A DNA stretch of 64,000 nt, taken from positions 124,001-188,000 of the forward strand of contig JAOUMY010000008.1 of assembly GCA_029881255.1 (NCBI GenBank). Reading direction: 5' to 3'. Shown piece after piece: positions 53,786 through 63,667 of this stretch. A program made the position numbers and the translations under genes. A model generated the notes under the pieces. The model was given only the letters and a program-made list of their open reading frames with translations, was not told where the DNA came from and made no database searches. Origin of the DNA: Gammaproteobacteria bacterium. GTDB taxonomy: Bacteria > Pseudomonadota > Gammaproteobacteria > S012-40. Position 1 is the stretch's first letter. Each line of letters begins with the position of its first letter.

Positions 53786-55054
53786 ATGGAAAACGGCATA
53801 CTCTATTTTATTATTGTCGGCCTACTCTTCTATGCATTTTATTATCCGCTGCTGATGTCTTATGTGTGGATGATCGGTGCCCTCTACTATTTTTTCCGCT
53901 GGGAATGGCATAAGGACAATCTGCGCATACCCAAACCGCTACTGGCGAACTTTCCTTCGGTATCGTTTGTCGTACCTTGTTATAACGAAGAAGAAGACGT
54001 CGAACAGACAATTACCTCAATTGCAAAACAAGATTATCCCAATTTCGAAATCGTTGCCGTCAACGATGGTAGCAGCGACAAAACCGGAGAGATACTCGAT
54101 GATTTGACTGCGGTCTATCCGCAGCTACGCGTAGTGCATTTTGACGCCAACCAAGGTAAAGCGGTGGCCTTACGCTCCGGTTCGCTAATGGCGCAATACG
54201 AATATATCGTGTGTCTCGACGGTGATTCCTTACTCGATCCAGACGCAACACGCTGGATTATGCGTCACTTTATTTATGACGGCCGAGTTGGTGCGGTCAC
54301 GGGTAATCCACGCATACGCACACGTTCGAGCCTGCTTGGCAAGATTCAGGTCGGTGAATTCTCTGCCATCATCGGAATGATTAAACGCGCGCAGCGCATC
54401 TACGGGCGCATGTTTACTGTGTCGGGTGTCATCGCTGCATTCCGTCGTGCGGCGCTGCAAGATGTCGGCTACTGGAGTTTGGACACTGTCACCGAAGACA
54501 TCGATGTGAGCTGGAAGCTACAACTCAATCACTGGGACGTACGTTTTGAACCCAATGCCTTGTGCTGGGTATTGATGCCGGAAACACTAAGTGGTTTGTG
54601 GAAACAGCGACTGCGTTGGGCACAAGGCGGAATGGAAGCCTTGCTAAAATACTACCCAGTGTTAAAACACTGGAAGAAACGCCGCATGTGGCCTATCTAT
54701 GGCGAGTTCTTCGCCAGTGTGTTGTGGGCCTATGTGATGTTCGCGATGGTGTTGTTGTCGATTCTCAATCAATTCATCGAGCTGCCACCACCGTTTGATT
54801 ACACCATGCCCTTTATTGGTTGGGCCGGGATTATGTTGTGTATCACCAATATGCTGCAATTCGCGGTGAGCTTAATGATCGACTCACGTCACGAACGCGG
54901 CAATGGTAGATACTATTACTGGATGATCTGGTACCCCATGGCCTACTGGATTTTGTATGTATTAACCACGGTTGTTGCGGTACCAAAAGCACTGATGCGT
55001 ACACGCGGATTGCGTGCGCGCTGGGAAAGTCCTGACAGGGGGTTACGTCCATGA
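53786..55054 (+). CDS. pgaC: Poly-beta-1,6-N-acetylglucosamine synthase (GT2)
   Basis: 422 residues. Two N-terminal spans, then a family 2 glycosyltransferase domain: VSFVVPCYNEEEDVEQTITS, AVNDGSSDKTGEIL, CLDGDSLLDPDATR (DxD), TVTEDIDVSWKLQ (TED) and QRLRWAQGG (QxxRW), followed by two or three C-terminal spans. It uses UDP-GlcNAc to make and translocate the polymer across the inner membrane, with PgaD. In E. coli the PgaCD complex is activated by c-di-GMP. Overlaps pgaD by four bases. Confidence 0.96.
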   Translation: MENGILYFIIVGLLFYAFYYPLLMSYVWMIGALYYFFRWEWHKDNLRIPKPLLANFPSVSFVVPCYNEEEDVEQTITSIAKQDYPNFEIVAVNDGSSDKTGEILDDLTAVYPQLRVVHFDANQGKAVALRSGSLMAQYEYIVCLDGDSLLDPDATRWIMRHFIYDGRVGAVTGNPRIRTRSSLLGKIQVGEFSAIIGMIKRAQRIYGRMFTVSGVIAAFRRAALQDVGYWSLDTVTEDIDVSWKLQLNHWDVRFEPNALCWVLMPETLSGLWKQRLRWAQGGMEALLKYYPVLKHWKKRRMWPIYGEFFASVLWAYVMFAMVLLSILNQFIELPPPFDYTMPFIGWAGIMLCITNMLQFAVSLMIDSRHERGNGRYYYWMIWYPMAYWILYVLTTVVAVPKALMRTRGLRARWESPDRGLRP

Positions 55055-55602
55055 ACGCCTGGGTTATTGAAAGACCTGAACTTCAGACCATCACTCAACA
55101 GTTGTTATACGCGGTGTTAACGTCGCTATTGTGGGCTTTTTGGTTTTATCTTTGGCTACCACTGCTCTCACCTTGGGAAGAAGCGCTCGGGCTGACCACG
55201 CTAATCGATACCCATATGTATACGCGTGAACAATACCGTTTATTACTCGATCTATTTGTCATATGCGGCATCGCGTCGATCGTGATTGCACTGGTGATGT
55301 TCGCCTGGGCATATCACAATTTCATCCCGACCACGCGCAATAAGCGACGTCGTCCCTTGCCGATCACCAAAGTACAAATCGCAGACCACTTTAAAGTCGA
55401 TGCCTATGCCATACGCGAATGGCATAAGGCGCGTCGCGTGAGTGTTTCACACAATGAAGAAGGTTGGGTTACCGACGTCAAGGTATTGGACGATACGATC
55501 CCTCCGCTCTCGCCTGTGGGTGACCTGAAGAAGGAATTAGACATTTACGGTTATGTAGATCCCCGTTATCCGTTTATGCGCACCGATGAAGAACCTGCTT
55601 AA
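55051..55602 (+). CDS. pgaD: PgaD-like inner-membrane subunit
   Basis: 183 residues, two membrane spans (LYAVLTSLLWAFWFYLWLPL and LFVICGIASIVIALVMFAWA) and a cytosolic tail. It starts with VIERPELQT like other PgaD proteins and continues with RRRPLPITKVQIADHF. PgaD is required for PgaC activity and, in E. coli, forms part of the c-di-GMP binding interface; the two arginine-rich stretches near the second span would fit. Last gene of the operon, ended by a strong hairpin at 55618-55647. Confidence 0.93.
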   Translation: MNAWVIERPELQTITQQLLYAVLTSLLWAFWFYLWLPLLSPWEEALGLTTLIDTHMYTREQYRLLLDLFVICGIASIVIALVMFAWAYHNFIPTTRNKRRRPLPITKVQIADHFKVDAYAIREWHKARRVSVSHNEEGWVTDVKVLDDTIPPLSPVGDLKKELDIYGYVDPRYPFMRTDEEPA

Positions 55603-55617
55603 TAAAATAATTGATAA

Positions 55618-55647
55618 AAAAAGGCCGGCATGATTGCCGGCCTTTTT
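55618..55647. terminator. Bidirectional terminator between pgaD and lipoprotein gene
   Basis: A 13-bp stem (55618-55630 with 55635-55647) around a TGAT loop has A-runs on the left and T-runs on the right, so it can end pgaABCD on the plus strand and the convergent lipoprotein gene on the minus strand. Confidence 0.92.
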
Positions 55648-55661
55648 CATTTGTATCTGAA

Positions 55662-56516
55662 TTACAGATAGTTTGAGCAGTTCTGAGTTTCTTGAACAAG
55701 CTCGGAACCATCACCGTTCACGTCAGCAGTAAGATCACACTGACCAGAATTGTTCACAACGATGTCGATAGTCGCTGTTCCGGCTGCGATTCTCAGTGTA
55801 CCTGCGGTATAACCACCGAACAGTGTACCAACAAATTCAACTGGTGTTGAAACTGTTACACAACCTTCAATCTCGCTTGAACAAAGGTTGCCTGCAGTAG
55901 ATACAAATACGAATGAATCTAGAACAATCTCGTAGTTTTCCAGCTTAACCGAGTCGCCTGATGCCCCATCGTTCGCCGTCAAGTTCAGTATCAGCGTCAT
56001 CTTACCAGTGTTGTCCATCAACATACTCATGGTACCCGCTGATTTACTTGTATTGGTGCCGTCAGATACCTGCAAGTCCATCGTATAACTAAATGAGCTA
56101 CTACTTCCGTCTGAAGCGACGGAACCTGACATAACTATGCTACCGTTGGTGACATATTCAACCGTTCCTTCAGGTTCACAATAGTTTGAGAATGTAACTG
56201 ATCCACTGGTTTCCGTTGCACTAAATGTCATCGTTCCGCCACAATCACCATTTTCAGTATAACTACCTATGTCGCCTGTCATCTCACGCGCATGAATCAC
56301 ACTTTTGCGCATAGCCTTTAAATTGGAGCCACCAAACATCCCATCGAAGGCATCAGACATGCTACCACCATCTTCGACCGCAGCTACAATCGTATCCACG
56401 TTATCAACTGTAACAGGCGCCGCTGTAGTAGCACCTGTATAGTAATTCGGCATCTCTTCCTCACCACAAGCAGACAAAGCCGCCACTATAGACAAAGCAA
56501 TTAGTTGTTTTTTCAT
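55662..56516 (-). CDS. Lipoprotein of unknown function
   Basis: 284 residues with a short lipobox signal peptide (KKQLIALSIVAALSAC) and Gly-Glu after the Cys. The mature protein is Ser/Thr/Gly-rich and beta-rich with paired cysteines (NGDCGGTMTF ... FSNYCEPEG; LCSSEIEGC; QCDLTADVNGDG ... NCSNYL), and DVNGDGSE near the end looks like a calcium loop. I do not recognise a family. It is convergent with pgaD and shares its terminator. Its own promoter must lie in the AT-rich 327 bases upstream. Confidence 0.8.
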   Translation of the reverse strand: MKKQLIALSIVAALSACGEEEMPNYYTGATTAAPVTVDNVDTIVAAVEDGGSMSDAFDGMFGGSNLKAMRKSVIHAREMTGDIGSYTENGDCGGTMTFSATETSGSVTFSNYCEPEGTVEYVTNGSIVMSGSVASDGSSSSFSYTMDLQVSDGTNTSKSAGTMSMLMDNTGKMTLILNLTANDGASGDSVKLENYEIVLDSFVFVSTAGNLCSSEIEGCVTVSTPVEFVGTLFGGYTAGTLRIAAGTATIDIVVNNSGQCDLTADVNGDGSELVQETQNCSNYL

Positions 56517-56843
56517 GTGTATATTCCTAGTTTGGATCTAAAGACGACAGGCGGCAGTTACTGACGCCCATATTTCAATTCAACTAGGATGTTTATTCGG
56601 TAAATAGGCTAGAAAATTTAATAAGAAGCGCAAAAAACCTGAGTGTATTTCGATCTTTTGTGACAGATGCACACAAAAAACGAATCCCAGGGAAAAATCA
56701 AAAGAAATTCTTGAATATGACTAAGAATCTATCAATGAAAAAAAGGATATGCATGCAAGAACTTACAGCTGGTCGCATAGAACTTCGCTTTAAAAATTGG
56801 TGAAATTTTTAAACGCATTCTGATAGTCAAACAAGTTTTTCGT
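56517..56843. other. AT-rich intergenic region with an A/T-only inverted repeat
   Basis: 327 bases without a gene between the lipoprotein start and the cysS stop, both on the minus strand. The 3' end of cysS and the promoter of the lipoprotein gene must lie here. An inverted repeat of TTTAAAAATT and AATTTTTAAA (56789-56798 and 56804-56813) sits 30 bases after the cysS stop and may be a weak terminator or a transcript end. Nothing else is recognisable. Confidence 0.6.
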
Positions 56844-58241
56844 TTATATTCGACGCCAGGTCGTCTGCCCCGCCGCATCTTCTAAAACGATTCCCGCTTC
56901 TTTCAACTCATCACGAATGCGATCGGCTTCGGCCCAGTTCTTTTCACTGCGAGCCGTCAGGCGTTGTTGTATCAGCGCTTCCACATCTTCATCACTCAGA
57001 CCACCTTCCTGGACTGGTGTGGTTTGTTTGAAGAAGACTTCCGGATTGGTTTGCAACAGACCGAGAAAGCCTGCCAACTGACGCAATACGCCGGCGAAGA
57101 AAGCAATCTGGGATTGATCTCCATCGCCTTTGGCGCGATTAAGTTCACGTACCACGTCGAACAATACAGACAAGGCTTCCGGCGTATTGAAATCGTCTTG
57201 TAGAGCACGATGAAAACGATTGCCATATTCACCCGCATCAACGCTCGCGCTTTCTTCGGTACCGCGTAGAGCGCCATAAAAACGCTCAAGTGCCGCGCGC
57301 GCATTATCGAGATTGGTCTGTGAATAGTTCAGCGGACTACGATAGTGACTGGTCAGAATAAAATAACGAATCACCTCTGCAGGATAGTGTTTCAACACCT
57401 CGCGCACGGTGAAGAAATTGTCCAGCGACTTGGACATTTTTTCGTTGTCCACCATCACGTGACCATTGTGCATCCACAGATTGGCGAAGTGTTCGCCGGT
57501 GGCCGCTTCGGATTGGGCGATTTCGTTTTCGTGATGAGGAAACTTGAGATCCATGCCGCCGCCGTGAATATCAAAATTATTACCCAGGCAATGGGTAGAC
57601 ATCGCTGAACACTCGATATGCCAACCGGGACGCCCCTGCCCCCAGGGAGACTCCCAGTTGGGCTCACCGGGCTTGGCCGCCTTCCACAACACAAAGTCCA
57701 TAGCGTCGTCTTTGGCCTCGTCGACTTCGACGCGCGCGCCGGCGCGATCTTCTTCCAGATTGCGCCCGGACAGCTTGCCATAGTTTTCAAACTTACTGAC
57801 GTCGTAATATACATCACCATTTTTCGCTGCGTAGGCATGACCGTTACTGATCAAGGCCTCGATCATCTCGAGAATCTGCGGCATATGCCCGGTGGCCTGC
57901 GGCTCCTGGTCGGGACGCAACACACCCAGACCATCGGCATCGCGATTCATCTCCTCGATAAAACGCTCAGTCAGTGCTGAAAACGGCTCACCATTCTGAT
58001 TCGCACGCTGAATTATCTTGTCGTCGATATCGGTGATGTTGCGGATATAAGTCACGTGCTGATCGCCGAATACATGCTTCAAATAGCGGTAGACGACATC
58101 GAATACCACCAATACCCGCGCATGCCCGATGTGACAGAAATCATAAACCGTCATGCCACACACATACATGCGCACATTGGCAGGATCTATCGGTTTGAAT
58201 TCCTCTTTTTCGCGGGTAAGGCTGTTATAAATCTGAAGCAT
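56844..58241 (-). CDS. cysS: Cysteinyl-tRNA synthetase
   Basis: 465 residues, normal length. Class I signatures: [20 protein letters not shown] with the HIGH motif and the zinc Cys, [12 protein letters not shown] and [20 protein letters not shown] supplying other zinc ligands, and KMSKSLDN (KMSKS). It charges tRNA-Cys in the cytosol. It is a monocistronic-looking gene; the region upstream (58242-58439) is AT-rich and may hold its promoter. Confidence 0.98.
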   Translation of the reverse strand: MLQIYNSLTREKEEFKPIDPANVRMYVCGMTVYDFCHIGHARVLVVFDVVYRYLKHVFGDQHVTYIRNITDIDDKIIQRANQNGEPFSALTERFIEEMNRDADGLGVLRPDQEPQATGHMPQILEMIEALISNGHAYAAKNGDVYYDVSKFENYGKLSGRNLEEDRAGARVEVDEAKDDAMDFVLWKAAKPGEPNWESPWGQGRPGWHIECSAMSTHCLGNNFDIHGGGMDLKFPHHENEIAQSEAATGEHFANLWMHNGHVMVDNEKMSKSLDNFFTVREVLKHYPAEVIRYFILTSHYRSPLNYSQTNLDNARAALERFYGALRGTEESASVDAGEYGNRFHRALQDDFNTPEALSVLFDVVRELNRAKGDGDQSQIAFFAGVLRQLAGFLGLLQTNPEVFFKQTTPVQEGGLSDEDVEALIQQRLTARSEKNWAEADRIRDELKEAGIVLEDAAGQTTWRRI

Positions 58242-58439
58242 GAATAGTGTCTCTTAGTGTGATTTTTTCAATTAGCCAATATACAATTTCGTCGTCATGT
58301 TGTTCCAGGTTATGTAGAACCCGTCACCCTCTCATCACGTTAGCTTGCCAGCAAGAACAAGACAACACAAATGCGCATTTCGAATTTGCATTTAACACCG
58401 TTTTCGCTAAGTAAACGACTTAAATAATGGATATCTGGA

Positions 58440-60293
58440 TCACTGGCCTCGTAAAAACAACTTGTCTAACTGATCCATAGACATCTGCACCCAGGTCGGT
58501 CGCCCATGATTGCACTGACCACTGCGCTCGGTCTCTTCCATCTGGCGCAACAGGCTGTTCATCTCGGCGCCACTCAGTTGTCGATTGGCGCGCACGCTTC
58601 CGTGACAGGCCATGGTCGCCAGCAATTCATTCGCGGTTTCCCGCAGACGCTGACTGACGCCGTGTTCCATTAAATCGGATAACACATCGCGTACCAGTGT
58701 ATCCACATTGGCGTCTTTTAACAGACTCGGCACCTGGCGTACTACCAATGACTCCGGACCAATGCGATCGATCTCAAAACCGAAACGCACAAACTCTGTC
58801 TGGTGCTCCTCGGCCATTGCCGCCTCACGGCTGCTCACTGCCAAAGTAATCGGCACCAGCAGACGCATGGCGCGTATGCCATCGCTGTCCAGGTCGAGCT
58901 TCATGCGCTCATAGGTGATGCGCTCATGCGCGGCATGCATGTCGACGACGACCAGGCCTTGTTGATTTTGCGCGAGAATATACACACCGTGCAACTGCGC
59001 AATCGCATAGCCGAGTGGATGCGCATGTCCTTGCTCTTCCTCCGATACACTATTTACCGCGACGGGCTGATTAAAATCGATGACTGGACTTTGCGGATGC
59101 AGCGCGCGATAAAACGCGATCTGATCCTGCACCGCCGGACCTTTATACTGGCTTTGAAAAGCCGCCGTGCCATGCGATGTATGGTGTTGCGAACCCGACT
59201 CGCGTGTTCCACCAAACGTAGGGCCCGCAAAACCGGACTCCGGCACGCGCCCCGCGTCCCCCTCACCCGGCCGAAGCTCGGCAAGAGCGCTATGTATGCT
59301 GCGGAACAAAAAGTCATGCACCAGTCGTGATTCACGAAACCGCACCTCGTGCTTGGCTGGATGGGCATTGACATCGACCTTAGCGGGATCAATTTCAAGG
59401 TACAAGACATAGGCCGGCTGCCGTCCATGAAAGAGTACATCCTGATAGGCCTGCCGAATGGCATGGGTAACCAGCTTATCGCGCACCACGCGTCGGTTGA
59501 CGTAAAAACTCTGCATATCCCCCTGACTACGGGAAAACGTGGGCAAACCAATCCAGCCCCATAGCTTTAGCCCGGCGCCTTCCATCTCCATGAACACGGC
59601 ATTATCGATAAAGGCTTCGCCGTATAACGCGCCAACCCGCTTTTCCATCTGCAACTGCCCCTGGGCGCGTGGCAGATTGTGTATCACCCGTTGATTGTGT
59701 TTGAGCTGAAAGGCAATCTGGAAGTGCCCCAGGGCAATACGTTTGATCACATCTTCCAGGTGACCAAATTCGGTTTTTTCGGTGCGCAGAAACTTGCGCC
59801 GCGCCGGGGTGTTATAGAAAAGATCTCGGACTTCGATTGTTGTGCCCACCGGATGGGGAACAGGTTTGGCGTCGAGGGCCAGTTCCCGACCGTCACCCGT
59901 GACATGCCAGCCATTATCATCGCCGTCCACTCTTGAACGTAATTCCAGGCGTGAAACCGAACTGATACTGGGCAAGGCCTCGCCTCGGAAACCCATGCTT
60001 GCAACGGCTTCCAGATCGTCAAGCGTGTGTATCTTACTGGTCGCATGTCGGCTCAGCGCCAGTGGCAAATCGTCTTTTTCAATCCCACATCCGTCGTCAC
60101 GCACGCGGATAAGCCTTACGCCGCCCTCCTCGACCTCGATTTCAATTCGCGTCGCACCGGCATCAATACTGTTCTCGACCAGTTCCTTCACCACCGATGA
60201 CGGGCGCTCCACCACCTCGCCCGCAGCGATTTGATTGGCCAATTGCGGTGAAAGCAAGTGTATCCGGTGTCGTTCTACGACGGCGTCAGTCAT
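58440..60293 (-). CDS. mutL: DNA mismatch repair protein with endonuclease motif
   Basis: 617 residues. GHKL ATPase motifs at the N-terminus: [27 protein letters not shown] and [14 protein letters not shown]. The C-terminal domain carries [15 protein letters not shown], which fits the metal endonuclease motif DQHA(X)2E(X)4E with Met for Gln, plus [10 protein letters not shown] and a QCNHGRP, the other metal-site blocks. So this MutL is probably itself a nicking enzyme, as in Pseudomonas and most bacteria without MutH. The usual gene next to mutL in Gammaproteobacteria, an amidase, is about 3.4 kb away here with two genes between. Confidence 0.97.
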   Translation of the reverse strand: MTDAVVERHRIHLLSPQLANQIAAGEVVERPSSVVKELVENSIDAGATRIEIEVEEGGVRLIRVRDDGCGIEKDDLPLALSRHATSKIHTLDDLEAVASMGFRGEALPSISSVSRLELRSRVDGDDNGWHVTGDGRELALDAKPVPHPVGTTIEVRDLFYNTPARRKFLRTEKTEFGHLEDVIKRIALGHFQIAFQLKHNQRVIHNLPRAQGQLQMEKRVGALYGEAFIDNAVFMEMEGAGLKLWGWIGLPTFSRSQGDMQSFYVNRRVVRDKLVTHAIRQAYQDVLFHGRQPAYVLYLEIDPAKVDVNAHPAKHEVRFRESRLVHDFLFRSIHSALAELRPGEGDAGRVPESGFAGPTFGGTRESGSQHHTSHGTAAFQSQYKGPAVQDQIAFYRALHPQSPVIDFNQPVAVNSVSEEEQGHAHPLGYAIAQLHGVYILAQNQQGLVVVDMHAAHERITYERMKLDLDSDGIRAMRLLVPITLAVSSREAAMAEEHQTEFVRFGFEIDRIGPESLVVRQVPSLLKDANVDTLVRDVLSDLMEHGVSQRLRETANELLATMACHGSVRANRQLSGAEMNSLLRQMEETERSGQCNHGRPTWVQMSMDQLDKLFLRGQ

Positions 60294-60353
60294 GGCTACC
60301 TGAGTCTGTTGAGATTTGGGTCGGGCATTATATCAGTTTCCGAGCGGCCACAA

Positions 60354-60379
60354 AAAAGGGTGGCCTTGGCCACCCTTTT
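60354..60379 (-). terminator. Terminator after the coiled-coil membrane protein gene
   Basis: Twelve-base arms (60368-60379 and 60354-60365) form a GC-rich hairpin that, on the minus strand, is followed by TTTTTTG. It begins 23 bases after the stop at 60403 and separates this gene from mutL. Confidence 0.85.
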
Positions 60380-60402
60380 GAAATATCGCGATAGCACTTG
60401 GG

Positions 60403-60867
60403 TTAAATACCGCCGCCCATCGCCCGACGCGCTTTCTGAAAGACGTTTTTTACGCTATCGCTGATTTGATTTTCTTTCTCGACCTCTGGGCCGATCAGCT
60501 TATCCACCATGGTCACGATGATCTTGCCCAGGGAATTACCAAAGTATTCACGACTCATGGCGCGTGAACGAAGATTGCGCATATTGGTCTCGAAGCGATT
60601 CATAATGTCGTGGAGTTTATCTAACTCTGCCGTGGCTTCGTTGAGTTTTTGACGGTAGCTATTCGCCTCAGCGCTGAGCTGAGTAAGCTCTTCAACCTTG
60701 CCCTGTTCGATTTGATACAGGTTATGGAGTTCTTCGACCTGTCGCTCCAGGCGGGCCTGACGTTCATTGAGCAGGCGATTACGGGTCCTGAGCGTACGGA
60801 TATTGTATTCGGACAATAACCAGCCCGATCCAAGAACAGTTCCAATAATCAATAATACTATGGTCAT
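60403..60867 (-). CDS. Membrane-anchored coiled-coil protein of unknown function
   Basis: 154 residues. An N-terminal span (TIVLLIIGTVLGSGWLLSEY) is followed by a long coiled coil at about 25-95 (LERQVEELHNLYQIEQGKVE; KLNEATAELDKLHDIMNRFE) and a C-terminal part (YFGNSLGKIIVTMVDKL) ending RRAMGGGI. No family is recognised. It could be a small scaffold facing the cytosol. It sits between mutL and the kinase-like gene on the same strand with 147 bases to the latter's stop; its own terminator follows. Confidence 0.72.
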   Translation of the reverse strand: MTIVLLIIGTVLGSGWLLSEYNIRTLRTRNRLLNERQARLERQVEELHNLYQIEQGKVEELTQLSAEANSYRQKLNEATAELDKLHDIMNRFETNMRNLRSRAMSREYFGNSLGKIIVTMVDKLIGPEVEKENQISDSVKNVFQKARRAMGGGI

Positions 60868-61013
60868 GTAGTTACATACCGGGGAAGACAGACACTGCCC
60901 ATGTTAACGGAAATGTAACACAATTGTTTCAATACAAATTACGCCAATTTCTCCGCAGTTTTGCCATTTCACCTCTTGCCCAAATGTGTAGCTTATTGTT
61001 TTTATTGGTCATG

Positions 61014-63599
61014 CTAACTATGGTTAATCCCCGCCTCTATTATTCCCCATTTAGCCAGCAGCTCTTCCATGGACTTCATATTGACTGGTTTCTTTAAGAA
61101 ACCGTCCATACCGACCCGTAGACACTCTTCCCGTTCATCGTCCTGAAAGCTGGTAGACATGGCAATCACGGGCGTTCGTATGGCGCGTTCCAGACTCTGA
61201 TCGTCTCCCAGGGCCAGGCTATATTCATATTCACGGATCAACTTGGTGGTCTGTAGCGCCTTCTTATCCGTCGTCTGCATATCCATAATCACCAGCTCAT
61301 AGGGGCGTTTCTTCAACGCATCCAGCGCCGCTTCGCTATTGGTGGCAATATCACCATACACCCCCATGCGCGAGAGAAAACCGGCCAGAATCTTTTGATT
61401 GGTAAAATTGCTCTCGACGATTAACACGGTATGACCTGCCGGCTTGGCTTCACGCAGGCTGTGTTTGGTGACCATAGTCGCCTGATCTAATGCCTCCATG
61501 CCGCCGGCGATCTGCATCAAGCTATCTTGTAGCTGGGAACGGCTAATAGGTTTACTCAAATAGGCTTTGACGCCAAGTTCACGGGCAGTTTGCCCGTCGC
61601 CAGGTGAGCCTTTCGCTGTCAGCACTATGATGTTAACCGACGCTGTGTCTTCGTTGGCAGTGAGGGCGCGGACCAGATCAAATGCCTTGTTTGCAGAAGA
61701 GCTGAGAGAGATATCGATAATGCAAAAACCTACCGGGCCTTTTGCGCTAATCATCTGACTCAACAATGTGGACGCTTTGGCAAAATCACCTGTTGAGTCG
61801 CAAACCATTCCCCACTTTTCCAGCACGCTACTGATCGTCTTGCGATTTCCTTCCACTTCGCCAACAAGAAAAACCTGATGTCCATCAAGTGAGGAGCTGG
61901 GAATTTGTGCCGCGTGTGTATGCGCAAGCACATAAGGAATTTCAAACCAGAACGTCATACCCCCATTGCCATTTTCATCTGCGCCGATCTTTCCTTGCAT
62001 AAGCGAGACAATTTTCTTCGACAGATTCATGCCCAGACTGGTGGTGTTGTACTTTTCATCCGCGACAACAAAACTGCTATCCGGCTCCTCAACAAAAGCC
62101 TTTTGCAGTTCAGTGTCCAAACCGCGGCCGGAATCATTGATCTCAAACCGAAGCTGTATCTGTTCTTTCTCTGCCCTGGCAAGCGAGGCGCTCAACACAA
62201 TATCGCCATGATCGGTAAATTTGATCGCCTGACTGGTCAGATTGATTAACACCTGTCGCAGACGTGTCGGATCGCCAGTGACGCGCTCGGGAACTTGAGA
62301 ACTGATAAGACTGGTAAGCTCCAGACCTTTCTTATAGGCCTCGATGGACAACATCTCTACAACGTCTTTTATCGTACCGCGCAAATCAAAATCGATATTG
62401 TCCAACTTTAATTCATTGGCTTTGAAACGCGAATAATCCACCAGCTCGTTGAGTAATTCCAGGCCCCATTCACCAGAGCGATAGGCCAGTTCAATGTATT
62501 CGATTTGGCGACTGCTCACCTTGGATTCGCGCAGCAGTGACAACATGCCTAATATGCTGTTAACCGGAATGCGTATCTCGTTGCTAATCGTCGCCAGCTC
62601 ACGGGCATTAATCGTGTTTGAGCTGGTTTTTTTGGGCGTGATCTTCGGTAAAGACAAGCCCTTTTCCGGCTCGGGTGTGGCGGCAACATCATGGCTTTCG
62701 CGTCGACGCCCCTTTAGCAACATGGCAAGCAAGAATGCCGTCAGCCCAACCAGCACACCTTTAAAAAGGAATTGTTGTTGAATGAGAGCATTGACCCGAC
62801 CCACCTCAAAAGCGACCAATACCTGTACATTGAGCGAATTGTCTTTGAACGTTCCCCACAGACTGCCGCTATTATTGACGACGGTGTTTTCCATATCCTG
62901 ATCGTCGAAGATTTCCAGAACCCGGATTAACTCCGGTTGCTCGACATTTGCGCCCGCGCCACCGAGTTGCTTTTCAATCACAACTTCGCGTTTGTCGTTG
63001 ACGAAATAAATACTGTGAAAATTGTCGTTCAACTGTCTACCCAGATAAGTCAGCAAATCCTGGGTATTGATTTCCATAATCAGCACGCCAATGACGATGC
63101 CACTCGATGCGATATTGATGTTGAGGGTTAAACGTTTTGCCTCGTCAAACTGGCTGACGCCGGGCAATATCTGAAATGGCCGATAGGCCATGATGCGTCG
63201 AAACTCGGGATCGCTGGACAAATCGATGAAATCGTCCTGGACCTGCATCTCACGCACCACAACGAGCTCTTTGCCGAAACGGTCAATCAGACGCAGCGAG
63301 TAAATCTGATTTTCCTGGTTATTGAGAAATTCGGTGAAGGTTTGCTCCAGGGCACGTCGGGAAGCCAGCGTACTCTGGTTGTCATCGATTGCGGTGACCA
63401 GACGCCTGATCGCGTCCACCCGCGACAAGCCCATCAGTCCGTTCTTCCAGTCATTAGTTCGGCGGGAAAGACTTTCTTTTTCAAGAACGATACTTTTTGC
63501 TACGTCGCTGCGAACCTGCTCGTAAATAGCCTGGCGCTCCAGCAGGAATAAAACTCCCAAGCTGACGGCCAACAACAGCAAAATACCAAGAAAGCGCAT
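61014..63599 (-). CDS. Hybrid histidine-kinase-like protein lacking the phospho-accepting His
   Basis: 861 residues. Spans at 1-18 and about 276-298 flank a periplasmic Cache-like sensor. A HisKA/HATPase core follows, but the H-box reads ATISNEIRIPVNSILGM: Asn340 replaces His. In the N-box, NLTSQAIKFTD has Gln457 for the Mg-binding Asn; the G1 box DSGRGLD is near normal. Two receiver domains follow: first with FLVGEVEGN (acid pair altered) but Asp in CIIDISLS and Lys in YLSKP; second with LIVESNFTNQ, Asp in LVIMDMQ and Lys in FLKKP. There is no HPt domain. It probably regulates by protein contacts or receives phosphate from another kinase. Confidence 0.9.
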   Translation of the reverse strand: MRFLGILLLLAVSLGVLFLLERQAIYEQVRSDVAKSIVLEKESLSRRTNDWKNGLMGLSRVDAIRRLVTAIDDNQSTLASRRALEQTFTEFLNNQENQIYSLRLIDRFGKELVVVREMQVQDDFIDLSSDPEFRRIMAYRPFQILPGVSQFDEAKRLTLNINIASSGIVIGVLIMEINTQDLLTYLGRQLNDNFHSIYFVNDKREVVIEKQLGGAGANVEQPELIRVLEIFDDQDMENTVVNNSGSLWGTFKDNSLNVQVLVAFEVGRVNALIQQQFLFKGVLVGLTAFLLAMLLKGRRRESHDVAATPEPEKGLSLPKITPKKTSSNTINARELATISNEIRIPVNSILGMLSLLRESKVSSRQIEYIELAYRSGEWGLELLNELVDYSRFKANELKLDNIDFDLRGTIKDVVEMLSIEAYKKGLELTSLISSQVPERVTGDPTRLRQVLINLTSQAIKFTDHGDIVLSASLARAEKEQIQLRFEINDSGRGLDTELQKAFVEEPDSSFVVADEKYNTTSLGMNLSKKIVSLMQGKIGADENGNGGMTFWFEIPYVLAHTHAAQIPSSSLDGHQVFLVGEVEGNRKTISSVLEKWGMVCDSTGDFAKASTLLSQMISAKGPVGFCIIDISLSSSANKAFDLVRALTANEDTASVNIIVLTAKGSPGDGQTARELGVKAYLSKPISRSQLQDSLMQIAGGMEALDQATMVTKHSLREAKPAGHTVLIVESNFTNQKILAGFLSRMGVYGDIATNSEAALDALKKRPYELVIMDMQTTDKKALQTTKLIREYEYSLALGDDQSLERAIRTPVIAMSTSFQDDEREECLRVGMDGFLKKPVNMKSMEELLAKWGIIEAGINHS

Positions 63600-63667
63600 A
63601 GATATGATTCACTTCGACGATAGAGAACAACTAACCCTGAGGTAATTTGCAAGATATTGACCAGGCG

